From Linanthus parryae (Eukaryota; Streptophyta; Magnoliopsida; Ericales; Polemoniaceae): a DNA stretch of 64,000 nt. The notes under the pieces are model-generated. The model was given only the letters and a program-made list of their open reading frames with translations, did not search any database and had not been told where the DNA came from. How positions within the stretch are numbered: the stretch's first letter is position 1; every line of letters starts with the position of its first letter. Below are positions 45,284-57,421 of this stretch, in pieces. Position numbers and translations under genes: made by a program. The stretch covers positions 73,464,994 to 73,528,993 of the forward strand of contig JALGPY010000001.1 of assembly GCA_023055425.1 (NCBI GenBank). The letters are read 5' to 3'.

Positions 45284-46534
45284 AGTACATATGTGAGACC
45301 TTTACTTATCAAAGTGTACATGCATTTGACGTTTCGAATGAATGTTTTGTTAATTGTAAAAGTATGAGAGGAATGATTTATACTCGAAGGTTGTTTGAAA
45401 ACTTTTATTGAACTCTTGTGAGAAGTATTGAGAATTACACGTGAAACGTTGATATTCCTGTTTTGAATACGATAAAGTGAATAATTAAGAAACTACTAAT
45501 ATATTTAGGACGATGTAAAGAGTTGTGTTTATTTATGGCTCCAGACGGTGGCGCCAAGCGATCTTCCTATTACTTATGGTTATGGCCATCAAAGCAATGC
45601 TCCATATTATTGGATCGAACTTCCATGTTCACAAATCACCCCCGACAAGCCAAAATTTACCAAGGTATTGTGGCCAAGGGATTGTTAGAGCTATAGAGTG
45701 CTACTTATACTTGTAAGGGTCACTACTATATAGGGGTGTTGGCACTTAAGGCCTTCGAGCTAATGTTTTGAGCACGTATTGACGTATGGGCTCCCTTAAC
45801 GCTTGGGAGAAATAGGGCTTGATAGACCCTAGAAACACCCTTTATGATACTTCGTGATCTCTCTATCTACATGGATCATGCTGGTGGCTCTGTACATGCC
45901 TCAGCTAAACTTAAGTGCTAATTGAAGTTGAACGAATTTGATAACTCTATCGATCTTGTTAGGTGGATCTAGATATGCCCCAACCAAAATAAATGAAGAT
46001 GAAAGAAATTTTGGTACTTGTGGATTAATACCTTTTTCATTGAAACAAGATTTTCTCTCGTGAAATTTTATTAGTTTAAGAATATTTTGAATACTCGTGG
46101 TTTATCAACATTTATAAGTTGGAGGTTCTTGCTATGTGATTACTTATAATTGTACAGAAATTTCCAACTATTTTGCATATTAATGTTTCAAATCTCTTGA
46201 TTGATTTAACTCATGCATGTGTTCCACTCATTACTTTACATGTTTATAGTGTGTATTTACTCAGTTTTAACTGATTGTTTTCAAATTGTGGTGTATGCGT
46301 TTGTTATTTAAAAACTACCACAGGTTAATGCAAGTCGGGATGGGAATGCGGAATGAGATGAGGACTCAAGATTAAGTTAGATCACATAGCTTATTTTAAA
46401 TATATTAATCTTGTGAGCATGTCTTCTCAAAGATTGTTGTATTTATTAGCTAAATTGTAAAATTCGTAAATATATTTCTACTTTTGAGTATCGTTCGTCT
46501 CTTTAACCCTGAGCTGAGATCCCGGGTTGTTTCA
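45284..46534 (+). repeat. LARD-X 5' LTR, second part
   Basis: Continues the LTR after Copia-A2 (45284-45288 is the duplicated AGTAC) and ends CGGGTTGTTTCA before the primer site. It matches ~62288-63518 in the 3' LTR. No gene seen. Confidence 0.88.
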
Positions 46535-46536
46535 GT

Positions 46537-46549
46537 TGGTATCAGAGCG
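46537..46549 (+). other. Primer binding site of LARD-X
   Basis: TGGTATCAGAGCG two bases after the LTR end TTTCA; Met-tRNA type. Confidence 0.88.
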
Positions 46550-47732
46550 TCGGTTATTCGGTTAAAGTGATATTTTGATTTCTATTAGGAGTGAATAAAT
46601 AAAGATAATACATTTTTGAAATTATAAAATTAACTAGGATAAGTCAATATGGGAATAAAGGAAGTAAACAGTCGTCGGGGAGTTTGGGTACTTATTGTTA
46701 TACTTGACATGTACCGTACTTATTGATTATCTGTTAAGGGTAGTTGATATGATTCATGCAAAACTTACTTGTCTATTTAAATCTGCAGTACTTATGTGAC
46801 ATGCTTATTTGTATCAAAATTCTTGCTGAGTTGTGTGATGCGTATCTATGACTCTTTCTATGTTATTTTGTCGACATGAGAGTATCGAAGTTTTGACTTA
46901 GAAGACCCTGAGACCATTCTTTTCTTACCTACAATCGAAAAATTTAAGATAATACTTTGTTTTGTTTCATTTTTAGTTAATTTGACATCGGTCATTTCCA
47001 AAATTATAAAGTTTTGTCAGTAAAGTATTTTTTAAAGGGTTACTGAAAAGTGATTGGGTGTCGAGCTACCAAATTCCAAGTGATATGGACCACTTTGTTT
47101 ACCAGTCCGCTGGCGCGACTCTTAGTATGACGGTACTATAAGTTGTGTCCGCTTTGTAGGCTGAGTTGAAACATCTGAAACACATGCGAGTCGTGATGGA
47201 GAGGCACATTGTGTGACGAAACATAGTGTTCTTTTCCCCCTCGTATGCGTGGAATACTTGAGGTCATTGGTGTATCTAATCCTATACAGGTAAGATAACA
47301 TTTTTAATGCGGATGAGTCAAGAAAAATGATATATTATTTTTTATCAAAGTATTTGTCCAAAAGTTTTGAGATGTGTTTAAATTCTATAAAATTTTCGAT
47401 TCACTTCTAAAATTGATAACTTGTATGTTCGTATACTTTCAAAATTTTGTTTTAATGATCGTATATGAAACTCTAATGTGATGTCAATATAGGCTGATAT
47501 CTAGTATAGACCCCGTCATGCGGAGAGTGATGATAAGAAATTTTTTTAAGTTAAGGTCTTGCTAGCGGACCAACTAAGGCAGCCATCTATTGGGAGCAGA
47601 ACATCCGACGAGAGCGTTTTATGTACTTGTCAGATTAAGTCAAAATAGACTGAGTCACTGTGCTGCATTTCATCTGCATTTCATGTATATGGGTAGGTAT
47701 AGTATGAGATATTCGGGGATGAAGATTATTTT
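46550..47732 (+). other. Non-coding interior of LARD-X
   Basis: About 1.2 kb without gag or pol similarity that I can recognise. The last part (CGGGGATGAAG, then A/T-rich sequence) matches the usual 3' untranslated end of Tekay/Del elements. Short frames such as 47590-47778 run into the LTR and are not genes. Confidence 0.75.
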
Positions 47733-47745
47733 AAGGTGGGTAGAT
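47733..47745 (+). other. Polypurine tract of LARD-X
   Basis: AAGGTGGGTAGAT directly before the LTR start TGTAACACCCC. It sets the element's plus orientation together with the primer site. Confidence 0.75.
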
Positions 47746-48775
47746 TGTAACACCCCTAATTACCGAGAGAGTTCTTAGTGCAATATCAAGACTTTGGGGG
47801 AGAATTTGTAAATAATTTTTTTCATGTCTTTAAAGTTGGAACTTTGGAGTGTTTGCAATTTTCGGAAGTTGTTAGAATGATTTTGAGTCCCTAGAAATAT
47901 TTCAGGTGTAGTGGAATTCTCTGAAAGTAAGTAGAAAATCTAATTCTAATTTGTGCCCAAAAGTTTGGAAAACTACACCTACCTCCGCCTACGTGTGTCA
48001 TCTTGCATGCATAGCCTAGTGGATCATTTGACACCTCACCCATAAGTATTCAACCATATACATCATCTCTAATGCCATTTTGGTGCATCAAAAAAATCAA
48101 TTTCTCTCTTTTGGATTTCTCTCTCTCAAGAACACTCAAGAACACATTCTTGTTCTTCATCATCTTCTTATTGTAATCTCTCATCTCCCTCAATCCTACT
48201 TCTTTCTCCAAGTTGCTACTACTGGTGGTACTCCACACCCAGGTTATCCAAAGCCCCAAATCAATTTTTCGATTAGTTGGCTATCGAGTTCAGAGAACGG
48301 GTAAAAACTTAAGAACCCTAGTTTCGGTATTTCATCGATTTCTCCCTCCTCGTTGCTTTTCAGCGCAAGTAACCCACATATTCTTGTCCCTTATGTCGAT
48401 GCAAAGCCCGTAGGCATAAGCATGGCCTGAAAATTGCCGGATTGTGCTCCAGCCACCGCGCTTGGCCGAACCTTGCCGCCGCCAAACCTCCATGGCCGTC
48501 GGGAAATGGTAACTCCCTCATTTCTTCATCAAATTCAATGTTCCTTACATAAATGTGATCCCTATGACCTTAGGAATGCCTTAGAAGCATCTAAACTTGC
48601 CCATAATTTGTTTAGCATCGAGTTTGATTCCATGTCTCACTCCTTTTGGTTGTTTTTCCTGCATGCAAAGCATCCATGTTCACAGGCTTTTATCTCTCGC
48701 GTTACCCCTTCAAATCATGAAAACCTTGGCTTTATGGAATCCTATGATAATTTGCTACAAATTTCATGTTTTAAC
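47746..48775 (+). repeat. LARD-X 3' LTR, first part
   Basis: Starts TGTAACACCCC and ends at the TTAAC target of Tekay-Y (48771-48775). Bases 47746-47986 are the only surviving copy of the LTR start. It continues at 60538. Confidence 0.88.
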
Positions 48776-51700
48776 TGTAACACCCTCCGTTTCCTTACCG
48801 GAAATATGGACTGATGTCACCCCTTACTCGAGATTAGACTCGAATACAAGGATTTCAAAAGTGATAACCAAAGACAACCATTCCAATTAAATTAAAGCAG
48901 TCGGTTATTACACAAGCCTGAATTGCAAATTCCTCAAACACGGGCTCTAATTATTAACACAATACTAGAAGATAGTCTGAATGTTTAAACAGCGAAAATA
49001 CTAAAGTGTATTGTAGTGAGTCTCGGTCCCCGCCCAATCCATGGCTCCAGCATCTACACCTGTGGTGGGTAAAAACAAACATGACATCACAGTTTCTTAA
49101 AGTTAGCACAATCTGAGTGATGTTAATTCCCAATCATGTAAAATGATGAATAAGTAAGTTTGGCAAAATGTAATTTAAAAAGACGTATCTTAAATGTTAG
49201 AATAAAAAAACGTATAAATACCTGATTATAAAGAAGTCATAATCTTCAGGAATATAAAGAGAAGAGTTTTTCTTTTCATTGCCATAGTCAAAACATGACT
49301 TCTCAAATGATTATATCTTCCTTCCGAAAATAATATTATAAGTCGTGAAAATTCTCATTTTATAATTGGTTGTAACGGGGTAACCATCCGTACATATATA
49401 TTCAAAATCCTAGCTACGTAGACCTTAAGTGTCGCCACCCCCTTAAGGGTTCTAGCCCAGAAAGGTGAGTACTATGAGCGACCCGGGGAGAATTGCGACC
49501 GAGTTATGTGTTTGGCCGACCGCAGCCCCAGACGGCCAGAGCCATAACATAATAGTAAATCTGAAGTCCCCGTACAATCAGACTTTTCACTTTACGTTCG
49601 TTACACATTTAATTCATTGTGATGATTTGCGATATATTTAGAAAATGACTGATGTCTTTCAGGTAAAGAAAGTGACAGTAACCAAACATAGATTAACATA
49701 AAATTTAAAGAAATGATTGAGCAAACAAAACAATGAGGACACGAATGGAACGAAGGGTGCTCTAGGCTTGGCGCATTAACTCACCTCAATGGAAACAGCA
49801 ATCTAGCGAGAGGAACTCCTAGAAGTTGACAAATTCCTTGTCTGTGAAATCCCCGCCTACAAGTATGAGTCTCTAGTCAAAATTACATGTTGGTGATATA
49901 TGTACATACTTAATTCATTGTGATGATTTGTGACATATTTAGAAAATAATTTATGTCTTTCAGGTAAAGAAAGTGACAGTAACCAAACATAGATTAACAT
50001 AAAATTTAAAGAACTGATTGAGCAAACAAAACAATGACGACATGAATGGAACGAAGGGTGCTCTAGGCTTGGCGCATTAACTCACCTCAATGGAAACAGC
50101 AATCTAGCGAGAGCAACTCCTAGAAGTTGACAAATTCCTTGTCTGTGAAATCCCCGCCTACAAGTATGAGTCTCTAGTCAAAATTACAGGTTGTTGTTAT
50201 ATGTACATACTCTGATGCAACGGATGCGTGACTAGGTCTTAGAATAGCCAAATTCTGAGTCACTATACGGTGTGACAAATCTATGCAAAAGAAACTTCTC
50301 CAAGATTACTTTAACCACATACACATAAGAAAATTATAATTTATTATGTACAAGTATGAAAGAAAAAATGTTCTATTATTTTCATGAATATTGATAGGGT
50401 TCAAGAAATCTACGCTTTATCGAACCTTTAAAGTGTTATTATATATATTTAGAACATTTATTTCGTGTCAAATAGAACAAGTCTTACAGCAAATTCCATT
50501 ATTATTAGAAACTTGCTAATTTATTTAAACAAATAATACACCTATAATTCTATTTTATTTTACTATTATTACAGGAAAAAAAATATGTTGCTATCGTGTA
50601 TGTAAACATATTGATACACCTAATTTAACATACTACTACTAGAATCATGTTACTACTATTTTACCACTAATAACTCCATTTATATTACAAAAACACATTC
50701 TTATTCCTTCACAATTCTCAATTCTTCATTTTTTTTATTTTTTTTTTTATTTTTTTTTCCTTGGTTGATTTGATCACAGAGGCACCCTTCCCACTGTACA
50801 TTACACACCCACTCACTAGACACACACACAACAAACTCACACTCACTCATGTATACATTTACATCTCCAACATAACCACCCATCAGACATGCACTTAGAC
50901 TTACAACTCATCATATTTAACCACACAAGTTCCTAAAACATGAACGATGCAAGACTCTGTACATGCTGAAAGTCGAAGAATGCGGAGTAATAAATTTCTG
51001 AATTAGCGATGACACCTGGACTTACAGTAATTAAGGAGTTCGAGTTTGTTAGCGACGGAAAGAGCGAGAACGGGTTGATGGGGGAGAATCGTCGAACAGC
51101 GGTGTCCCTTGGCGCCAAAACTGCTATTGTTTGGGACCGGCGTGGGCCGAAGTGGGTGGAGGAGCGACGTGAGCCACAGAGAGATGAACGAGAGGAATCG
51201 GGGTGGAAATAGAGAGGTATACGTTAGTTGTGATATGAGTGCTTGTCGGTAACAGATTGTTGGCGGGGTGGAGTTGCCTGCTGGAAACGAAGAAGAGAAA
51301 AATGATGTTTGTGGTGTTGGTGAAGATGAATGGAGTAAATGGGGATGGTTTATAGGAGAGGATGAGGAGGTTACTAAGTGGGGGTTATTGAAGCATTGGT
51401 TTGGGTGATTTAATTTTTAAGTTAGTATAGATATTGGAGTTAATAAAAACGGGGTAGTAATGAGTACTACCTGATCAGTTTTACTTGGAGTAGATGGTAT
51501 GGGGTAACTGGCCTGATTTTAAGGGAAAAAATGATTAGGAATATTTTATTAGGCTAGGGCCATATCAAGAGTTATTTAGAAAAACTTTTGCGTAATTAAT
51601 TTGAGTAGTCGATTAAAAAAAATTAAATAAAATGGAAAGATTTTGAGAATTGGGGGCTTACTAGCAAAATTTAATAGCATTATTGGGGCCATGTTTAGTG

Positions 51701-51912
51701 AAACAAGTAGGAAAAATAATTATGATTACTTATAGTATAATACGATGAGAGTTATTGGAACAAAGTAATTACGTAATTACGAAGTGAAATTTGAGACTTC
51801 AATTATCAAGAATTACTGTTACGGTCCAACATTTAAGAGATTCAATAATAAACCCCAAAAGAAATGTCTAATGACCATATTACCTCCACTAGCAATACGG
51901 GATATTTCCTCA
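48776..51912 (-). repeat. 3' LTR of Tekay-Y (3137 bp)
   Basis: Plus strand TGTAACACCCTCC to ATATTTCCTCA. It pairs with 57422-60532; lengths agree once the 301-bp tandem copy here and the 255-bp MITE plus duplication there are removed. No genes; T-rich runs near 50728-50760. Confidence 0.92.
49612..50213. repeat. 301-bp tandem duplication in Tekay-Y 3' LTR
   Basis: 49612-49912 is repeated at 49913-50213 with few changes; both start ATTCATTGTGATGATTTG. The 5' LTR has one copy (from ~58250), so the duplication arose after insertion. Confidence 0.92.
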
Positions 51913-51926
51913 TTCCCCCCTTATAA
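51913..51926 (-). other. Polypurine tract of Tekay-Y
   Basis: TTATAAGGGGGGAA in element sense, adjoining the 3' LTR. A second purine run, TCTAAGGGGGAG (52179-52190), follows the chromodomain stop 260 bp earlier, at the place usual for this lineage. Confidence 0.72.
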
Positions 51927-52239
51927 AGAGATTCGCTCTCAAACCAAACGTTTACAATCAGTAAGGGTCAGGTCTCCAAAAGATGCACGACACATCCATG
52001 GAATACAGGAGTGATATGTGTGACAAGTGTATGAGACACAGATACGACATACAGATACAGATACGACATGCTACATGAAATGTTATGCAATCCTAACATG
52101 GGGACATGGTAATGTTGCGGTATGCATAATAGAAGGGTTATATCAGTTACGATATGCACAGTAGAAGGGTTAGATCATCTCCCCCTTAGAGAAGTGATGT
52201 CCCCGGAACTCAATGCACCTCATTAAATAGATGTGGATT

Positions 52240-53810
52240 TTTCTTTCTCATTTATTCTTCTTCAGCTTCCCACGTTGCCTCTTCTGTTTAATGGTTCGTC
52301 CATGGGACCTTTACTAGCTTAACACTCTTGGTACGTGTGTCTCGTTTCTTTGTGTTAAAAATCTTTACAGGATGTTCCTCATATGATAACGACGGGTCTA
52401 ACTCTACTGGCTCGGGATCCAACAAATGTGATGGATCGGGCACGTACTTCTTTAGCTGAAACACGCGGAAGACATTATGTACTCGCCCCAGATTGGACGG
52501 TAGGTCCGGCCGATATGCTACTTCTTCAATCTTTTCTAGGACGTCATACGGCCTGATAAACTTTGGGTTCAACTTCCCCTTATGATTAAAACTCATGACC
52601 CCCTTCGTAGGCGAAACCTTGAGAAAATACTTTTCTCCCACTTGGAACTCCAATGGTCTCCTCTTCTGATCAGTGTAAGATTTATGTCTATCCTGTGTTG
52701 CCTTCATCCACTGCTGAATTAGTCTCACTTGGTCCGTCATCTCTTCAATCACATGTAGATCAATAACCACTGTCTCGCTTATGGCACTCTAGCATAAGGA
52801 CGTTCGACACTTCCTCCGATACAAAGCCTCGTGTGGCGCCATGTCGATGCTAGCGTCATAAGTTTTGTTGTACGAGAATTCTATTAATGGCAACCTGTCC
52901 ACCCATGAGCTTGGAAGTCCATGACGCAAGCCCTTGGCATGTCCTCCAACGTCTGAATCGTCCTATCTATTTGTCCATCAGTGGCCGGGTGAAAAGCTGT
53001 ACTGAATCTCAATTGTGTCACCAGTGCATCCTGTAAAGCCCTCCAGAAGTGAGAAAGAAAGTTCGGATCCCTGTCCGAGACTACAGAACTTGGAACGCCA
53101 TGGTACCGTACTATGTTCTTAACATACGCATCATCGCTTTTCTCCATGTTCCACGTATCTTTCATCGGGATGAACCTCGCCGTCTTTGTCAATCTGTCCA
53201 CGATAACCCAAATTTGGTTGAGTCCATTTTTCGACGTCGGTAATGTAATCACAAAACCATCGAAATGGAATCCCACTTCCAAATTGGAAACGTCCAACGG
53301 CTGTACTAAGCCTCCCATCCACTTGTGCTCGAACTTCACCTTCTGACAAGTCAAACATTGAGCTACTAATTCTTCTACCTATTTCTTCATATTTGGCAAC
53401 CAAAATGTCTTTTTCAAGTCCTTGTAAAGCTTGTCGCCTCCAGGGTGTACTGAGTAGGGTGTGTAGTGTGCTTCACGCATCAACGTCTCTTTTGTTTCCC
53501 CACACTTTTGAGGTACGCACAATCTCCCTTTGAAGCCAATACTCCCGTCTTCATGAATCTTAAAGTCTCTGGCTTCTCCTTCATCAATTTTCTTTTTTAT
53601 TCTTTCCTGCTTCACGTATCCGGCTTGATTACTCCTTACCGCTTCTAATATGTCTGGCACCATTGTCATGCTCCCAAGTAGGTTCTTCACCCCTCCTTGT
53701 TCCACAACTTCTATCTCAAGCTTTCTAAACTCGCGACAAAACCTGTCGGGCAAAACTAGCATGGCATTCATTACATGGCTCGCCTGCCGACTTAACGCGT
53801 CAGCGACCAC
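52240..53810 (-). pseudogene. Tekay-Y integrase and chromodomain
   Basis: 53810-53379 starts at ADALSRQ (end of RNase H) and includes the zinc domain. A stop follows at 53379, and TCQK continues at 53354. The core (53354-52884) has VSDRDPNF, but the third acidic position reads GQIDRT where GQTERT is usual, a Glu-to-Asp change. A frameshift lies near 52890-52770. 52770-52288 is the C-terminal domain (FLKVSPTKGVM, VHNVFRVFQLKKY). The chromodomain part includes VKLVKVPWTNH, then TAA at 52288-52290 and TEEATWE. Chromodomains are thought to steer integration to heterochromatin. Confidence 0.9.
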
Positions 53811-55192
53811 GTTCGCCTTTCCTTCGTGGTACTGGATACGCAGATCGTAATCCTTTATAATCTCCAGCCATCGTCGTTGTCTATTGTTCAGCTCCTTCTG
53901 CGTAAAGATGTACTTCAGACTGCGATGGTCCGTGTATAGGTTGCATACTGCCCCATCAGGTAATGTCTCCAGATCTTCAATACAAAAACTATCGCTGCTA
54001 GATCCAAGTCATGTGTCACATAGTTTTCTTCATGGGGTTTCAATTGCCTTGATGCATAGGCAATCACCCGTCTCTCCTGCATGAGCACACATCCTAAGCC
54101 CTTCTTCGATGCATCACTACATTCTTCAAACTCACCTGAATCATTTGGTAGGGCCAACACAGGTGATGTAGTCAACTTTTCCTTCAGATTCTGGATGCCT
54201 GCTCACAACTCTCGCTCCATTGATATTTCAATGTCTTCTTCATTAGCATAGTCAATGGCTTGGCAATCTTCAAGAAGTCCTTCACAAACGCCTGTAATAC
54301 CCTGCTAAGCCAAGGAAACTCCTTATTTCAGACACATTCTTCGGGGTTGGCCAATCCTTAACTGCTAAGATCTTTCCTGGATCCATTGCTATCCCCTCCT
54401 TCGAGATGATGTGACCCAGAAATGGAAATAGTTTTGCGTACAACTGCTCCCGTCTTAATATTTCCAACACTTCCCTAATATGCTCTCCGTGCTCCTTTTG
54501 GCTCTTCGAGTACACTTGGTGTCGTCGATAAAGACAGCAACAAATCGGTCCAAAAATGGTCTCATGACTCGATTCATCAAATCCATGAACAATGCAGGTG
54601 CATTAGTCAAACCAAAAGGCATGACAGTTAACTCATAATGGCCATACCTTGTTCTGAAGGCTGTCTTCGGGATATCATTCTCGGCTACCCGAAGCTGATG
54701 ATACCCTGACCTCAAATCTATCTTGGAAAAAACATTTGCCCCTTGCAATTGGTCGAACAAGTCATCAATTCGGGGTAGAGGGTACTTGTTCTTAATTGTT
54801 GCGCTATTCAACTCTCGGTAGTCGATGCACAACCGTAAGCTCCCATCTTTCTTCTTGACAAATAGCACTGGTGCTCCCCATGGTGAAACAATGGGCCTTA
54901 TGTACCCTTTGTCCAAGAGTTCCTACAACTGATCTTTTAGCTCCTTCAACTCTATTGGTGCCATCCGGTACGGTGCCTTTGATATTGGTGCGGTTCCAGG
55001 TGCTAATTCCAATGTGAACTCAACTTCCCTTATTGGTGGCATTCCAGGAATTTCATCCGGAAACACATCTGGGAAGTCTTTGACAACCGGTATCTTGTCG
55101 AGTAATTTCTCCTCCTTTGATACGTCTTGAACGTAAAACAAGTAGTCACAATTCCCCTTCTTCACTTGATTCATTATTGTTAGGGATGACAC
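53811..55192 (-). pseudogene. Tekay-Y reverse transcriptase and RNase H
   Basis: 55192-54923 holds the linker to RT (DVFPDEIPGMPP, YRMAPIELKELKDQL), ended by TAG 54923-54925. 54916-54455 has [39 protein letters not shown] and the catalytic box FIDD at residues 129-132, after which the frame shifts. 54515-54282 holds GHIISKEGI and [11 protein letters not shown]. 54175-53915 is RNase H ([26 protein letters not shown]), where DLDLAAIV stands in place of the usual DLELAAVV, so an acidic residue is conservatively changed. Dead copy. Confidence 0.92.
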
Positions 55193-56845
55193 TAGCCTGA
55201 TACGGGGCTCCCTCGTGATGCCACGATAAGATATTTTCTCCCCTCTGGGTCCTCTTAAATGGACTTCGTGATCATAGCAGTCTATGACCGTCCGATACTC
55301 TCTAAGCTAGTCCATTTCTAAGATTACGTCTACACCCCCAAGTTCAAACTATATCAAGTTAGCTGGCAGTGTAATTGTCAAGATTTTTACCTCTACTCCT
55401 TTGAATAAGGTATCACATAATTTTACTTGGCCAGTAGGTGTGGCTATGGGGATTGACATACTAGACTCCTTATTTAGACCCAATTTCTCGGCGAATGATG
55501 AGGATATGAAAGAATATGATGCGCCTGAATCAAATAATACAAAAGCTGGTTTCTCATGGACAAGAAAAGAACCCGTAACAACTCCGTGATCTTCTTCTGC
55601 CTCACTCTTTGTCATCACTGCAATCCTTCCTACATTAGCATTCTGCGCTATAGCTCCTCCAGTTCTGGCTGCATTGTTGTTGTTCACAGTCCCAGCGTTG
55701 TTCTCGTTGCGATTCTGCGCTCCAATAGGTCCTCCATTCCCATGGTTGTACCCCTGCTGTCTTTCGTATCCATTTCCCCCACTAAGCTGATTGTTGTGGT
55801 TACCAACATTCTTGTTCCCGTTTTGCTGATTACCATATTGTGGGTTGTGGCCAAAGTTGTTCCCATTGTGTTGGCGGTTCCCCTCGTAGTTGTTCGATGC
55901 TCGCCTCTGGCTGTTTCCCCCTTGAATCCCTTGTTGATACCCTGCTGGAGCCGATCGACACTCATAAGCTCGATGCCCTTTCTTGCCACAATTTTGGAAA
56001 TTCATCGGATTCCCTGCACAATCGGATCCGGGATGGTTTTGGTTGCATTTCCTTCAATAGTAAGTGTGAATGGGTTGACCTCTAGGATTCTGTTGGTTTC
56101 CGCGATACTGTCCCCGATTGCCCCCTCCGTTGTTTGGCTTGAACCTCTTATCTGGACCATTCTGGTTACCTTTAGCTAGACTGTTTCCAATTCCCCCTAA
56201 GCCATCAGACTTACGTTTTCTTCGAACTTCGTCTTGGGCCTCTTGGATTCGCCAAATATTTGCCGCTCTATCATCAGCCTCGTGCAGAGTGGGGTATGTC
56301 CTATTCAACATGGCCTTCTGCAGTTGTAAGTGCAAACCTGAGATAAACTTAGCGACATTTGCTTCCTCGTCCGGCACCATATTACTCGCAAACCTAGTCA
56401 GCTCCATGAACTTCTTGAAATATTCAGTAACCGAGCAATTTCCTTGCCTCAGATTCATGAACTCACTTTATTTCCTCACCTTGACATGCGACTGGTAGAA
56501 GCGGTTTTTGAGAGCAATTTTAAGGGCCTCCTATTTGAAGTTGGGATGGGATAGCAGTACCTCATGTGAGTTGGTCCACCAATCATCTGCCTCGCCCTTT
56601 AGGTAAAACACTGCACAGTTCACCTTACGATCATCTGGGCACTCGACTGTCTGGAGGATCTTGTGCATATCCTTGATCCAATTCTCAAGCTCCACGGGAT
56701 CTTCATTTTCTGATAAGTTCTGTGGGTGCATGTCGGCCACTTTCTTGGCCCAGCTAGTCCTTTCGCGCTCTCCATTTCCTATTATCTGGGCCATGTGCAT
56801 GACGACTTGCTCCATGTTATTGTTGTTGTTGTTTGGTGAAGCCAT
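55193..56845 (-). pseudogene. Tekay-Y Gag and protease
   Basis: The best Gag start is ATG 56845 (MASPNNNNNN). The core runs to TAG 56531-56533, another stop is TAA 56468-56470, and a further open part is 56458-56054. The zinc knuckle near 55990-56010 reads FQNCGKKGHRAYEC: the first Cys of the CCHC is Phe. An Asn/Gly-rich spacer follows. The protease active site is LFDSGASYSFI at ~55490-55525. A TAG at 55307-55309 stands where aspartic protease flanks usually have MDWL. Confidence 0.9.
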
Positions 56846-57405
56846 CCGGATTATCAAATTGTTATGATGTGGTCTATCAATCACGTTTCCCACACTACTT
56901 CCTATTATTTGATTGCCCATTCTAACATGCATTGATATCTTTTCAGGAAGCGTATATAACAATTAACAAATCACAAGTTTCACAAAAAGAGATAGCACAT
57001 ACCATAGTGGGTTAATCATGTCTAATGCAACATTTAGAACCATAAACAAAGCTCATACCCATAATCATAATCTCCACCACGGGAGTACATCTCGTCTAGT
57101 GGACGACAAATAAGGAAAGTATTGACATTACAAACATATCCCAAAGTCAAGTTCAAGCAATAATACTGTAAATTCTACCAAATTACATAACATCTCTCAC
57201 AAGGGAAAAATATAGGTAGCGGGTGGGTGGGAGTAGTTAAAAGCAATGAATTGTGTCAACTCCTAATCAAGTAGGCATGCGACGAACAAGACCTATACTG
57301 CCCATAATCCCTAACGGCTTGTCAAATTTTACATTAATTTTTAGACTTCTTTCCATATATCCATTTTATGTTTCCCTAATTTGTTCTTAGTCCTATTTGG
57401 AAAGT
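56846..57405 (-). other. Leader of Tekay-Y
   Basis: About 560 bp between primer site and gag ATG; no gene seen. Confidence 0.7.
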
Positions 57406-57419
57406 CCGCTCCGATACCA
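57406..57419 (-). other. Primer binding site of Tekay-Y
   Basis: TGGTATCGGAGCGG in element sense, two bases from the 5' LTR. It differs from the usual Met-tRNA site TGGTATCAGAGC by one A-to-G change. Confidence 0.85.
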
Positions 57420-57421
57420 CC

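Noticed and set aside
51009..51212. 67-codon plus-strand frame in the Tekay-Y LTR
   Set aside because: The same LTR sequence in the partner copy does not keep it open in the same way; LTR non-coding.
52178..52190. Alternative 3' LTR border of Tekay-Y at the inner purine tract
   Set aside because: Similarity to the 5' LTR stops at 51912, and the outer border of the partner LTR (60532, next to TTAAC) matches that end.
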